A stretch of DNA of 64,000 nt. It comes from Polaribacter sp. SA4-10. GTDB taxonomy: Bacteria > Bacteroidota > Bacteroidia > Flavobacteriales > Flavobacteriaceae. Location of the stretch: NCBI RefSeq assembly GCF_002163835.1, contig NZ_CP019331.1:2083001-2147000 (forward strand), written 5' to 3'. Made by a program: the position numbers and the translations under genes. Below are positions 51,823-61,124 of this stretch, in pieces (position 1 is the stretch's first letter; the number at the start of each line of letters is the position of its first letter). The notes beneath the pieces are model-generated. The model was given only the letters and a program-made list of their open reading frames with translations. It had not been told where the DNA came from and searched no databases.

Positions 51823-54800
51823 CTAGCCAACTATATTTACAATTTTACCAGGAACAATAATCACTTTTTTAGGAGTTCTACCTTCTAATTGCGCAATTGT
51901 TTTTTCATTAGCCATTACTGCTGCTTCAATTTCTTCTTTAGATAAATCTAGTGGAAGCTCTAATGTAAAACGCATTTTTCCGTTAAAAGAAATAGGATAA
52001 TTTTTCGCACTTTCTACCAAATGTTTTGCATCAAAAACAGGAAAATCTACAGTAGAAACACTTTCTTTATTTCCTAACTGATTCCATAATTCTTCTGCAA
52101 TATGTGGCGCATAAGGCGAAACTAAAACTGCTAATGGTTCTAAAATTGCACGTTTGTTACATTTTAAAGCAGTAAACTCATTTACTGCAATCATAAACGT
52201 AGAAACAGAGGTGTTAAAAGAGAAATTCTCTATATCTTCTTCTACTTTTTTAATGGTTTTATGTAAAACTTTTAATTCGTCTTTTGTAGGTGCTGCATCA
52301 GAAATTGTAAGAACTTCTTCTGTAAAATACAATTTCCATAATTTCTTTAAGAAAGAGGATACTCCAGAAATACCTGAGGTACTCCAAGGTTTTGCTTGTT
52401 CTAAAGGGCCTAAAAACATTTCAAACAGCCTAAGGCTGTCCGCGCCATACTCCTCACAAATAGCATCTGGGTTTACCACATTGTATTTAGATTTTGACAT
52501 TTTCTCAACTTCTCTACCAACTTTATAAACTCCATCTTCTAAAATAAATGCTGCATTTTTATACTCTGCATTTAAAGGATGATTTTTAAAAGCTTCAACA
52601 TCTAATTCATCAGAAGCATTTACTAAAGAAACATCTGCGTGTAAAGGTGTTTTTACAATCAGTACTAAATCTGCAAAATTCGGATTCAAAAATCCTTTAT
52701 CTAGTAGATAATTTTTAACAACGGCTTCAAATTCATCATCAGAATTAAATAAATTCTTAGAAACAATTACAGTTGGTATCTTTTCTAAAACATCGTCATT
52801 AGATGTATCTATACTACAACCATTTTTCACAAAAGGACTTGCTTTATATACAAAAGCAGAAGTTCCCAAAATCATTCCTTGGTTAATTAGTTTTTTTGCA
52901 AACTCATCTACAGGAACAATTCCTTTATCAAACAAGAATTTTTGCCAAAAACGAGCGTACAATAAATGTCCTGTTGCATGTTCTGAACCTCCAATATATA
53001 AATCTACTTCTTTCCAATAATCTAAGGCTTCTTTGCTTGCAAATTCGCCTTCATTATTAGAATCCATATATCTATTAAAATACCAAGAACTTCCTGCCCA
53101 ACCTGGCATTGTGTTTAGTTCTAACGGATACACCGTTTTGTTTTTTAACTTTTCATTAGGCACCACTTTATTTGCACGAGAATCCCAAGCCCATTCTGTT
53201 GCGTTTCCTAAAGGTGGTTTTCCATCTTCAGTTGGTAAATATTTTTCTACTTCTGGCAACACAATTGGCAAGTATTTTGCGTCAATCATTTGTGGCATTC
53301 CGTCTTTATAATAAACAGGAAAAGGTTCTCCCCAATAACGTTGTCTGCTAAAAACAGCATCACGTAATCTGTAGTTTATTTTTCCTTCACCAAAACCACG
53401 TTTTTCCATTTCAAAAATGGCTAATTTCATGGCTTTCTTGTACTTTAATCCGGATAAGAAATCTGAATTTGCAATTTTTGTTCCTTCTTTACCTGCATGC
53501 GCAGCTTCAGAAATATCTACATTTTCAAAAATATTAGGAATCTCAATATTAAAATGTTTTGCAAAATCATAATCACGTTGATCTCCACAAGGAACAGACA
53601 TAACTGCTCCTGTGCCATAGTTTGCTAACACGTAATCTCCAATCCAAATTGGTACTTTTTTTCCTGTAAAAGGATGTATTGCAAACGCACCTGTAAATGC
53701 ACCAGAAATGGTTTTTACATCTGCCATTCTATCACGCTCAGAACGTTTTGCTGTTACTTTTATATAGGTTTCAACTGCAGATTTTTGAGCGTCTGTAGTA
53801 ATTTTAGAAACCAACTCGTGTTCTGGAGCTAACGTCATAAAACTTACTCCAAAAATAGTGTCTGGTCTTGTTGTAAAAACGTCTATTTTAAAAGATTTCT
53901 CAACTGCGATAGACGTAACATCGGTTTTACTAACCGTTTTTTCAACGGGTTTAGAAAACTGAATTGTATTATTAATTTTAGAAACAACATTTAAAACGTT
54001 TTCTAGAACTTCTTCATTTGTAAAACGAATAAGATTAAATCCTTCGCTAGCGAAATAAATAGCTCTTGCTGCTTCGTCTTCTTTACCAGAAAATTCTACA
54101 ATAATATTTTTAGCCAAACACACATAATCAACCATAAAAGCACCAATTCTGTACTTTTTTCTAAATTTTGCCGCGCCTTTTTTATTTTTTAATTCATCCC
54201 AAAGAGTTCCTTCTGCTTTAGAAAGGTTTAAACGTAATTCTTTTAATGCTTCTAGTTCTTTATAAGATAGTTTTACTTCAGAATTTTCTTTAGAAGTACT
54301 TCCTTCAACTTTAAAAGTAACACTTGCTCCTTGGCTTCTACCAATCCAATTTGTTTGAGAATCTTTTAATGGTTGTGGCCAATCAATCGTTTCTAAACCG
54401 TCTATTAAACGTTGTGAATATGCAGAAATTCGCATAGACCATTGTGTCATTTTTTTACGAACAACAGGATGACCTCCACGTTCTGAAACGCCATTTACAA
54501 TTTCATCGTTTGCTAAAACGGTTCCTAAAGCAGGACACCAGTTTACTTCTGTATCCGACAAAAATGTTAAACGATATTGTAATAAAATTTCTTCTTGTGC
54601 TGTTTTTGAAAACGCTTTCCATTGCTCCGCAGAAAATATTTTGATATCTTCATCTGCAACTGCATTTACAGTGGCATTTCCTTCTTTTTTAAAGATTTTA
54701 ATCAACGTAGAAACATCTTCTGCTTTGTCTGAATCTTTATTGTACCAAGAATTAAACAGCTGAATAAAAATCCATTGTGTCCATTTATAATATGCTGGAT

Positions 54801-55182
54801 TAGAAGTTCTTACTTCGCGAGACCAATCAAAAGAAAAACCAATTTTATCTAACTGTTTTCTATAGGTTGCAATATTTGCTTCTGTAGTTTTTGCAGGGTG
54901 TTGCCCAGTTTGAATTGCATATTGTTCTGCTGGTAAACCAAAAGAATCATATCCTTGAGGATGCAAAACATTAAACCCTTTATGACGTTTGTAACGTGCA
55001 TAAATATCACTTGCAATATAACCTAAAGGATGCCCAACATGTAAACCTGCTCCTGAAGGATAAGGAAACATATCTAGCACATAATACTTTGGTTTCTCCG
55101 ATTCATTACTGGCTTTAAAAGTTTGGTTTTCAGCCCAAAATTTTTGCCATTTCTCTTCTATTTCTTGATGATTATATTGCAT
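51823..55182 (-). CDS. leuS: Leucyl-tRNA synthetase with a DUF559 domain inserted in the editing domain
   Basis: 1119 residues. Class I signatures are present: HVGHPLGYIASD near residue 48, KMSKSKYNVVN near residue 918, and the editing-site motif FTTRPDTIFGVSF near residue 436. Between WIGRSQGASVTFKVEG (279-294) and that motif about 140 residues are inserted. Residues 312-406 are a DUF559/Vsr-like nuclease fold (LRLNLSKAEGTLWDELKNKK; FRKKYRIGAFMVDYVCL; NIIVEFSGKEDE; GFNLIRFTNEEVLENV). A second insert precedes the KMSKS loop, as in other Bacteroidetes LeuRS. A TAAATTTG -7 element lies at 55213-55206. Confidence 0.95.
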   Translation of the reverse strand: MQYNHQEIEEKWQKFWAENQTFKASNESEKPKYYVLDMFPYPSGAGLHVGHPLGYIASDIYARYKRHKGFNVLHPQGYDSFGLPAEQYAIQTGQHPAKTTEANIATYRKQLDKIGFSFDWSREVRTSNPAYYKWTQWIFIQLFNSWYNKDSDKAEDVSTLIKIFKKEGNATVNAVADEDIKIFSAEQWKAFSKTAQEEILLQYRLTFLSDTEVNWCPALGTVLANDEIVNGVSERGGHPVVRKKMTQWSMRISAYSQRLIDGLETIDWPQPLKDSQTNWIGRSQGASVTFKVEGSTSKENSEVKLSYKELEALKELRLNLSKAEGTLWDELKNKKGAAKFRKKYRIGAFMVDYVCLAKNIIVEFSGKEDEAARAIYFASEGFNLIRFTNEEVLENVLNVVSKINNTIQFSKPVEKTVSKTDVTSIAVEKSFKIDVFTTRPDTIFGVSFMTLAPEHELVSKITTDAQKSAVETYIKVTAKRSERDRMADVKTISGAFTGAFAIHPFTGKKVPIWIGDYVLANYGTGAVMSVPCGDQRDYDFAKHFNIEIPNIFENVDISEAAHAGKEGTKIANSDFLSGLKYKKAMKLAIFEMEKRGFGEGKINYRLRDAVFSRQRYWGEPFPVYYKDGMPQMIDAKYLPIVLPEVEKYLPTEDGKPPLGNATEWAWDSRANKVVPNEKLKNKTVYPLELNTMPGWAGSSWYFNRYMDSNNEGEFASKEALDYWKEVDLYIGGSEHATGHLLYARFWQKFLFDKGIVPVDEFAKKLINQGMILGTSAFVYKASPFVKNGCSIDTSNDDVLEKIPTVIVSKNLFNSDDEFEAVVKNYLLDKGFLNPNFADLVLIVKTPLHADVSLVNASDELDVEAFKNHPLNAEYKNAAFILEDGVYKVGREVEKMSKSKYNVVNPDAICEEYGADSLRLFEMFLGPLEQAKPWSTSGISGVSSFLKKLWKLYFTEEVLTISDAAPTKDELKVLHKTIKKVEEDIENFSFNTSVSTFMIAVNEFTALKCNKRAILEPLAVLVSPYAPHIAEELWNQLGNKESVSTVDFPVFDAKHLVESAKNYPISFNGKMRFTLELPLDLSKEEIEAAVMANEKTIAQLEGRTPKKVIIVPGKIVNIVG

Positions 55183-55205
55183 TTTGATTCTTTTATTAAA
55201 GTCCG

Positions 55206-55213
55206 CAAATTTA
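55206..55213 (-). promoter_or_regulatory. -7 element of leuS
   Basis: TAAATTTG on the minus strand, an exact TAnnTTTG match, 23 bp upstream of the leuS ATG. Confidence 0.55.
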
Positions 55214-55263
55214 CGTTTATTCTTTAAAAGATTAAAGTGTATGTTTCAGTAAATTAAAAGCAC

Positions 55264-55294
55264 AAAAAAAGTCGCAAAATAATTGCGACTTTTA
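55264..55294 (-). terminator. Terminator after the DUF2911 gene
   Basis: AAAAGTCGCAA and TTGCGACTTTT pair around AATAA, 21 bp past the stop at 55316, with a T run on the minus strand. Confidence 0.85.
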
Positions 55295-55315
55295 TCTAAA
55301 TTTTATGTTTTTTAA

Positions 55316-55846
55316 TTATTCAATAGTAACAGAAACTATGGTATTTCCCCAGCCCATATTTAAATTCATTTCATCATCAAACATCATAGAAAAAGCTTCA
55401 ATGTTTTCATCAGAATTAGAAACTGTACCAGAAACTCTAACAACGTCTTCTTCTTGTTTATAAAAATAAGAACCCCAAACATTTTTTGCTGTACTTAAAA
55501 TTACTGTCCATTCTTTTTCTCCCGGAATTGTAAATAATGTATACCTTCCTTCTTTTACTTTTTCTCCACCAAAAGTTACATCTTTGTAGAAAGTAATTTC
55601 TGCTGCTTCGTTTGCTCCTGTTCTCCAAACGTTATCTTTTGGAGCTAGTTTATCTAAACTTCTTCCTTTTAATTGTGGTCTTCCATAAGTTACTTTTACT
55701 ACTTTATCTGATATTTTGTAACTTTTAGGAAAATAGGCTGCATCCATTGGACTTACATCCATTTTTGAGAATTCTTGAGCAACAACTTCATTAGAAGAAA
55801 GGAAAGAAATTGCAAAAATAGCGATACATAAAATTGATTTTTTCAT
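55316..55846 (-). CDS. Secreted DUF2911 protein
   Basis: 176 residues with a signal peptide (1-23, ending VVAQE). The motif set SPMDAAYFPKSYKISDKVVK, VTYGRPQLKGRSL, DNVWRTGANEAAEITFYKDV and GRYTLFTIPGEKEWTVILS is that of DUF2911, a Bacteroidetes envelope family with no assigned activity. Single gene with its own terminator. Confidence 0.9.
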   Translation of the reverse strand: MKKSILCIAIFAISFLSSNEVVAQEFSKMDVSPMDAAYFPKSYKISDKVVKVTYGRPQLKGRSLDKLAPKDNVWRTGANEAAEITFYKDVTFGGEKVKEGRYTLFTIPGEKEWTVILSTAKNVWGSYFYKQEEDVVRVSGTVSNSDENIEAFSMMFDDEMNLNMGWGNTIVSVTIE

Positions 55847-55935
55847 AGTTTATATTTTGATTAATTCGTGTTATTTATTGGTCATCAAAAATAAGACTCC
55901 TTACAGAAAAAATGTATTAATATTCTGTTAAGTTT

Positions 55936-56052
55936 TTAGTGGCAACCACAATCTGTACTACAATTTTTCTTCTTTTTTGATGAAAAAAAATATTTCTTCA
56001 CTAAAAAAGCAACTGCTACAAAAAGAATGATATAAGTAATAATTTCTTGCAT
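55936..56052 (-). CDS. FeoB-associated Cys-rich membrane protein
   Basis: 38 residues from the ATG at 56052 (MQEIITYIILFVAVAFLVKK): one membrane helix, a Lys-rich stretch and a Cys-rich end CSTDCGCH. The start overlaps the feoB stop (TAATG). This tiny protein regularly follows feoB in anaerobes and Bacteroidetes; it may bind or pass Fe(II). The open frame extends further upstream inside feoB, but the ATG at 56052 fits family length and coupling. Confidence 0.88.
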   Translation of the reverse strand: MQEIITYIILFVAVAFLVKKYFFSSKKKKNCSTDCGCH

Positions 56053-58160
56053 TAACTTAAAATTTGATATACAATAAATGATGCTACATACGCTAACCCT
56101 GTCATTCCAAACAACTGAATTAACGGCCATTTCCATGTTTTAGTTTCGCGTTTTACAATGGCTAAAGTTGCCATACACTGCATTGCAAATGCATAAAAGA
56201 CTAATAAAGACATTCCTACAGGAAAGTTAAAACGTTTTCCTCCTGTTTCGTTAACTTCAGAAGCCATTTTCTCTTTTATAGTTGTTGTGTTTTCATCATC
56301 TGCCTCTACACTATAAATGGTTGCTAAAGTTCCTACAAATACTTCACGAGCTGCAAAAGAAGTTATTAATGCAATTCCTATTTTCCAATCATAACCTAAA
56401 GGTCTAATTGCGGGTTCTATGGTTTTTCCCATAATACCTATATAGGAATTTTCTAGTTTTACAGAAGCAATTTTTTGTTGTAATTCGGCATCATTTAATT
56501 GCTGATGAATAGGGTTTTCTATAACATTTTTCTCAGCATTTTTAAAAGATTCTGGTCCGTTTGAAGCCATAAACCATAAAATAACAGACAAGGCCAAAAT
56601 TATTTTACCTGCTTCAAAAACAAATGATTTTGTTTTTTCTAATACATCAAAAGCTACATTTTTTATTGAAGGTAATTTGTAGTTTGGCATCTCAACTACA
56701 AAAAATGATTTTGATTTTATCTTTAGTGTTTTGTGTAAAATATAGGCTGCTAAAATTGCTGTTGCAAAACCTAAAGCGTACAATAATAGCAATACAAAAC
56801 CTTGTAAATTTAAAAACCCAAATATTTTTTTATCAGGAATAATTAGAGATATTAAAATTGCATATACAGGCAAACGTGCAGAACAAGTTGTAAAAGGTGT
56901 TACTAAAATAGTAATTAATCTTTCTTTCCAATTAGCAATAGTTCTTGTTGCCATAATTGCAGGAATTGCACAGGCTGTTCCAGAAATTAACGGAATTATA
57001 CTTTTTCCGTTCATTCCAAAACGTCGCATAATTTTGTCCATTAAAAAAACAACACGACTCATATATCCCGTTTCTTCTAAAACAGCTATAAATAAAAATA
57101 AAATAGCAATTTGTGGGATAAAAATAATAATACCACCAATTCCTGGTATTATTCCTTCTGCTAGTAAATCTGTTAAAATTCCAGGTTCTAAATTATTTTT
57201 TGTGAAGTCAGCAATTTGTGCAAAAACTCTGTCTATAAAATCCATTGGCACAGAAGCCAAATCAAAAATTGATTGAAAGATAATTAGTAATAAAAAGACA
57301 AAAATTAAATATCCAAAGATTTTATGTGTAAAAACTTTATCTAATTTACTTCTTAAATCTTTTGCTTTACTTTTATCAACAATATAAGTTTTCTTAAGAA
57401 TTTTATTTATTTCTTGATATCGATAAATAGTTTCTTTGTGTTGGTATTTTTTTAACTTAGAAACATCTTGTTTAAAGGCTAATAACTTCTCTTTTTCTTC
57501 TTTTGTGATAGTATCTGGATAATTACCTTGTGTAACCATCAACCATAATTCATACAAAGAATAATTAGGACTAATTTCTTTTAATTTTTTAAAATAATCT
57601 GGATCAATTTTGTGATTTACTCCACATAAAGGCGATGCTTTTGCGGTAACATGACACCTAATAATAGCTGCTTTTACCTCATCAATTCCTTGATTTTTTC
57701 TGGCACTAATTAAAAGAACTTCTGTGTTTAGCTCCTTTTTTAACTCAGATAAATCTACAGTAATTCCTTTTCTACTCATTTGGTCAACCATATTGATTGC
57801 CAAAACCGTGGGTATTTCTAAGTCTTTAATTTGCGAAAAAAGTAAAAGATTTCGTTTTAAATTTTCTACATCTGCAACTACTAAAATAACATCTGGAGAT
57901 TCTTTAATATCCTTTTTTAATAAGGTTTTTAAAACAATACTTTCGTCTATTGATGTTGGATTTATGCTATAAGTTCCTGGTAAATCTGTAATAATTGCAT
58001 TTTGTGTAGCAGATAACTTACAAATTCCTTGTTTTTTATCTACCGTAACTCCTGGGTAATTTCCTACTTTTTGATTTAAACCGGTAAGTTGATTAAAAAG
58101 TGAGGTTTTACCTGTATTAGGATTTCCTATTAAAGCTACTTTTATATCATTTTTAGACAT
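56052..58160 (-). CDS. feoB: Ferrous iron transporter FeoB
   Basis: 702 residues. N-terminal G domain with G1 GNPNTGKTSLFNQL, G3 DLPGTYSINP and G4 NMVD; then a guanine-dissociation-inhibitor-like helical region (about 165-270) and two Gate domains in the membrane part, with the conserved Cys in SGTACAIPAIMATR and TPFTTCSARLPVY. It imports Fe2+ across the inner membrane. Start and stop overlap feoA and the Cys-rich gene through TAATG junctions, so the three are translationally coupled. Confidence 0.95.
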   Translation of the reverse strand: MSKNDIKVALIGNPNTGKTSLFNQLTGLNQKVGNYPGVTVDKKQGICKLSATQNAIITDLPGTYSINPTSIDESIVLKTLLKKDIKESPDVILVVADVENLKRNLLLFSQIKDLEIPTVLAINMVDQMSRKGITVDLSELKKELNTEVLLISARKNQGIDEVKAAIIRCHVTAKASPLCGVNHKIDPDYFKKLKEISPNYSLYELWLMVTQGNYPDTITKEEKEKLLAFKQDVSKLKKYQHKETIYRYQEINKILKKTYIVDKSKAKDLRSKLDKVFTHKIFGYLIFVFLLLIIFQSIFDLASVPMDFIDRVFAQIADFTKNNLEPGILTDLLAEGIIPGIGGIIIFIPQIAILFLFIAVLEETGYMSRVVFLMDKIMRRFGMNGKSIIPLISGTACAIPAIMATRTIANWKERLITILVTPFTTCSARLPVYAILISLIIPDKKIFGFLNLQGFVLLLLYALGFATAILAAYILHKTLKIKSKSFFVVEMPNYKLPSIKNVAFDVLEKTKSFVFEAGKIILALSVILWFMASNGPESFKNAEKNVIENPIHQQLNDAELQQKIASVKLENSYIGIMGKTIEPAIRPLGYDWKIGIALITSFAAREVFVGTLATIYSVEADDENTTTIKEKMASEVNETGGKRFNFPVGMSLLVFYAFAMQCMATLAIVKRETKTWKWPLIQLFGMTGLAYVASFIVYQILS

Positions 58161-58390
58161 TACAAATTAACTTTTAGGATTTGAATTTTAGACGCTGTCT
58201 CTTTTCTAATTGCTAAATGACTTCCATTTACACAAATATATAACAGGTCTTTAAGCGGAGAAATCTGAACCAGCTCCACTTCTGCACCGGGTATACAGCC
58301 CATTTCTAGCAGTTTTAAGGGTATAAAATCTAAAGCTTCTTCAGATATATAACCTATTTCTCCAATATGTAAAGATGCTATTGTGCTCAA
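58160..58390 (-). CDS. feoA: FeoA, SH3-like partner of FeoB
   Basis: About 76 residues if translation starts at the TTG at 58390 (STIASLHIGEIGYISEE). An open frame extends to another TTG at 58411, but the -7 promoter element TATATTTG overlaps that codon, so a start there would be upstream of transcription. The SH3-like core (PLKLLEMGCIPGAEVELVQI; LLYICVNGSHLAIRKETAS) is diagnostic. The stop overlaps the feoB ATG. Confidence 0.88.
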   Translation of the reverse strand: MSTIASLHIGEIGYISEEALDFIPLKLLEMGCIPGAEVELVQISPLKDLLYICVNGSHLAIRKETASKIQILKVNL

Positions 58391-58408
58391 AGAATTATAT
58401 TTGGGAAG

Positions 58409-58416
58409 CAAATATA
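58409..58416 (-). promoter_or_regulatory. -7 element of the feo operon
   Basis: TATATTTG on the minus strand, an exact TAnnTTTG match about 19 bp before the preferred feoA start. It overlaps the upstream TTG codon and decides against that start. Confidence 0.6.
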
Positions 58417-58421
58417 CTAAA

Positions 58422-58436
58422 TTAGAATGATTCTAA
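58422..58436. promoter_or_regulatory. 7-1-7 palindrome upstream of feoA, candidate iron-regulator operator
   Basis: TTAGAAT-G-ATTCTAA is a perfect 7-1-7 inverted repeat, the geometry of Fur boxes, sitting 5 bp upstream of the feo -7 element. Binding there would block RNA polymerase. Whether a Fur or a DtxR-type regulator uses it cannot be told from the sequence. Confidence 0.55.
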
Positions 58437-58444
58437 ACAAGTTA

Positions 58445-59122
58445 TTACTTAGCATATTCTTCTTTTAAAAAAATGAGGTCTTTTTTTAGTTTTTCCATGT
58501 CTTTTTTTTCTGTACCATCATAAAAACCACGTATTCGTCTTTCTTTATCAATCAAAACAAATTGTTCTGTATGAATAAAATCATTTTCATCTCCATTTCC
58601 TTCATCTAAAACAGCAAAATAACTCTTTCTTGCAAGCTCATAAATGTGTTTTTTACTTCCCGTAGTTACATTCCATTTTCCATCAATTACTCCTTTTCTA
58701 TCTGCGTATTCTTTAAGAACAGAAACACTGTCGATTACTGGAGTAACAGAATGAGACAAAAATAGAATATCATCATCATTTTTATAAAATTCTTGCAATT
58801 CACTCATATTATATGCCATTGCAATACAAATGGTCTGGCAACGTGTAAAAAAGAAATCTGCTATGTAAATTTTGTCTTTGTAATTTTTATTGGTAATTGT
58901 TTCTCCATTCTGATTTAACAATTCAAAATCAGCAATTGTATGGTTTTTTTGAACATGCAACATACTTTCATCTACCAAACGTGGATTTACATCAACCGGA
59001 TTGTAAATTTTTAATCGATCATCTTGTTTTAATAAATGATAAAAAACGGTAATTCCAACCACAGAAAATACTACTAAAAAAATAAGTGTAGGTATTGATT
59101 TTTTAAAGAATTTAAAATCCAT
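58445..59122 (-). CDS. SCO1/SenC-family copper chaperone
   Basis: 225 residues, membrane-anchored by an N-terminal helix (about 10-28), with a thioredoxin-like domain. The copper site CxxxC is RCQTICIAMAYNM near residue 94 and the conserved His is in FIHTEQFVLID near residue 183. It delivers copper to cytochrome oxidase CuA or acts as a thiol-disulfide protein in the periplasm. It lies 33 bp upstream of the feo region on the same strand, but has its own -7 element (TAAATTTG, 59148-59141). Confidence 0.9.
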   Translation of the reverse strand: MDFKFFKKSIPTLIFLVVFSVVGITVFYHLLKQDDRLKIYNPVDVNPRLVDESMLHVQKNHTIADFELLNQNGETITNKNYKDKIYIADFFFTRCQTICIAMAYNMSELQEFYKNDDDILFLSHSVTPVIDSVSVLKEYADRKGVIDGKWNVTTGSKKHIYELARKSYFAVLDEGNGDENDFIHTEQFVLIDKERRIRGFYDGTEKKDMEKLKKDLIFLKEEYAK

Positions 59123-59140
59123 AAAACAGGTTTAATTACA

Positions 59141-59148
59141 CAAATTTA
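59141..59148 (-). promoter_or_regulatory. -7 element of the SCO gene
   Basis: TAAATTTG on the minus strand, an exact TAnnTTTG match, 18 bp upstream of the ATG. Confidence 0.5.
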
Positions 59149-59256
59149 CGACTTAAAAACACCTTAAAAAAGTAAACAAAAATAAATGCTATCCAAAATC
59201 TTTGTTAAAATAAAAAGCAACCTTTAATAGTTCTTTTACAGCTCTGTTTAAAAACG

Positions 59257-59264
59257 TACATTTG
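59257..59264 (+). promoter_or_regulatory. -7 element of rseP
   Basis: TACATTTG, an exact TAnnTTTG match, 29 bp upstream of the rseP ATG. Confidence 0.55.
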
Positions 59265-59293
59265 TTGCTTTTTTAATCCTGATTTAACGCTGA

Positions 59294-60640
59294 ATGGAAA
59301 TATTAATAAAAGCATCGCAATTTATACTAAGTTTATCTTTACTAATTGTTTTGCACGAATTAGGGCACTTTATCCCTGCAAAATTATTTAAAATTAAAGT
59401 AGAAAAATTCTACTTATTTTTCGATTATAAATTCTCAATTTTTAAGAAAAAAATTGGTGATACCGTTTATGGTATTGGTTGGATTCCTTTAGGAGGTTAT
59501 GTAAAAATTGCTGGAATGATAGATGAAAGCATGGATACTGAGCAGCTAGCGCAACCCGTGCAACCTTGGGAGTTTAGATCTAAACCTGCATGGCAGCGTC
59601 TTATTATAATGTTAGGTGGTGTTTTTGTGAATTTTGTTTTAGGAATCTTCATTTACATTATGTTAATGTATGCTTATGGAGAGAAATTTTTACCAAATGA
59701 CAATGTAAAAGATGGTGTTTGGGTACAAGACAAACTAGCAACAGATTTAGGTTTACAGACGGGTGATAAAGTTTTAACTGTTGATGGAGAAAAAATAAAG
59801 AAATTCTATGGGTTGTCTTTAGAGTTTATCAACGGAAATAATTACCAGATAGAAAGAAATGGAGAAGTTTTAGATAAAGAAATTCCTACCGATTTTATTT
59901 CTCAGTTAATGGACAGAGGCAAAGATGCTGGACCATTTATATTACCACGTTACCCATTTGTAATTGCTGGTATTTCAGAAGGTTCTCCTAATCTAAATTC
60001 TGATTTAAAATCAAAAGACATAGTAACTACTATAAATGGTAATGCTATTAAATATTTTGATGAAGCTCAAACTGAACTTGATAAATTTAAGAATCAAGAC
60101 ATTACTATTACAGTAAAAAGAGGAAATGAAACTAAAGAAATTCCTGTAAAAGTAACAAGTGAAGGTAAGTTAGGTGTTGGTATTGGGCAGCTATCTGCTA
60201 ATGATTTAGAAAAACTAGGATATTATGATTTAGCTCGTTTTGAGTATTCTTTTGCAGAAGCAATTCCTGCTGGTTGGAATAAATCTTGGAAAACACTAAC
60301 AGATTACGTAAAACAATTAAAAAAGATTTTTAACCCAAGTACAGGTGCTTATAAAGGTTTAGGAGGGTTTATTTCTATTGGTAGTATTTTTCCTGCTGAA
60401 TGGAGTGCAGAATCTTTTTGGAACATTACAGCATTCTTATCTATTATGTTAGGGTTTATGAATCTTTTACCAATTCCTGCTTTAGATGGTGGACACGTAG
60501 TATTTACCCTTTGGGAAATGATTACTGGTAAAAAACCTGGTGACAAATTTTTAGAATATGCGCAAGTAGTTGGGTTTGTTCTACTAATTGCATTATTACT
60601 TTTTGCTAACGGAAATGATATTTTTAGATTATTTAAATAA
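59294..60640 (+). CDS. rseP: Site-2 intramembrane metalloprotease RseP
   Basis: 448 residues. The zinc motif HExxH is in VLHELGHFIPAKL near residue 20, the third ligand in the late NLLPIPALDGGHVVF, and PDZ-like segments lie between about 125 and 290 (NLNSDLKSKDIVTTING). Three to four membrane helices. It cuts transmembrane anti-sigma factors and signal peptides inside the membrane. Single gene, terminator shared with the convergent zinc-ribbon gene. Confidence 0.93.
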   Translation: MEILIKASQFILSLSLLIVLHELGHFIPAKLFKIKVEKFYLFFDYKFSIFKKKIGDTVYGIGWIPLGGYVKIAGMIDESMDTEQLAQPVQPWEFRSKPAWQRLIIMLGGVFVNFVLGIFIYIMLMYAYGEKFLPNDNVKDGVWVQDKLATDLGLQTGDKVLTVDGEKIKKFYGLSLEFINGNNYQIERNGEVLDKEIPTDFISQLMDRGKDAGPFILPRYPFVIAGISEGSPNLNSDLKSKDIVTTINGNAIKYFDEAQTELDKFKNQDITITVKRGNETKEIPVKVTSEGKLGVGIGQLSANDLEKLGYYDLARFEYSFAEAIPAGWNKSWKTLTDYVKQLKKIFNPSTGAYKGLGGFISIGSIFPAEWSAESFWNITAFLSIMLGFMNLLPIPALDGGHVVFTLWEMITGKKPGDKFLEYAQVVGFVLLIALLLFANGNDIFRLFK

Positions 60641-60658
60641 AACTTAAAACTCTAAACT

Positions 60659-60692
60659 AAAAAAGCACTCACAAAAATGTGAGTGCTTTTTT
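60659..60692. terminator. Bidirectional terminator between rseP and the zinc-ribbon gene
   Basis: AAAAAGCACTCACA and TGTGAGTGCTTTTTT pair around a short A loop. The last T of the right arm overlaps the stop codon of the minus-strand gene. Confidence 0.88.
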
Positions 60693-60846
60693 AGTTTTTA
60701 AGAGATAGGTTAAGCCAAGAAATCCAGGTATACTGTGTGTTACAGTTATCACAAGCGTATGCTCTAGCACCTGGAATTAATTTTACCATTGCCTGTCTCC
60801 TCATTCTGTGCCTAGACACAGATTTGCACTGAGGGCAAACTTTCAT
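60691..60846 (-). CDS. Small zinc-ribbon protein
   Basis: 51 codons, below the usual ORF cut-off: MKVCPQCKSVSRHRMRRQAM, then VKLIPGARAYACDNCNTQYT and WISWLNLSLKN. Two CxxC knuckles (CPQC, CDNC) about 29 residues apart plus an Arg/His-rich stretch form a treble-clef or ribbon-like zinc site. Function unknown; nucleic-acid binding is possible. Convergent with rseP, sharing its terminator. Confidence 0.75.
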   Translation of the reverse strand: MKVCPQCKSVSRHRMRRQAMVKLIPGARAYACDNCNTQYTWISWLNLSLKN

Positions 60847-61062
60847 AATTAAGTAATATTTAAGTTAAGGGGAGGCGTAAATGTACTTAAAGTAACAGAC
60901 TATCACCTCAGTATTAATACCCATTTAATACCTTATTGGTCTTCTATTTTACGTGTTTTTACCTATTTACTCTCTATTAAGTAGCGTTAAGTTCATGTTA
61001 TAAAAATTAGAGTTTAGAATAAAAAACAATTTTGTCACATAAATCGTAAATAATTTAAAACC

Positions 61063-61100
61063 AAAAATAGCCTTGATAAAAATATATCAAGACTATTTAT
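61063..61100 (-). terminator. Terminator after the BtuB-like receptor
   Basis: AAATAGCCTTGATA and TATCAAGACTATTT pair (one mismatch), 25 bp past the stop at 61125; A-rich on the left, so T-rich on the minus strand. Confidence 0.75.
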
Positions 61101-61124
61101 TAAAAAATTCTATAAAGCTCTAAT

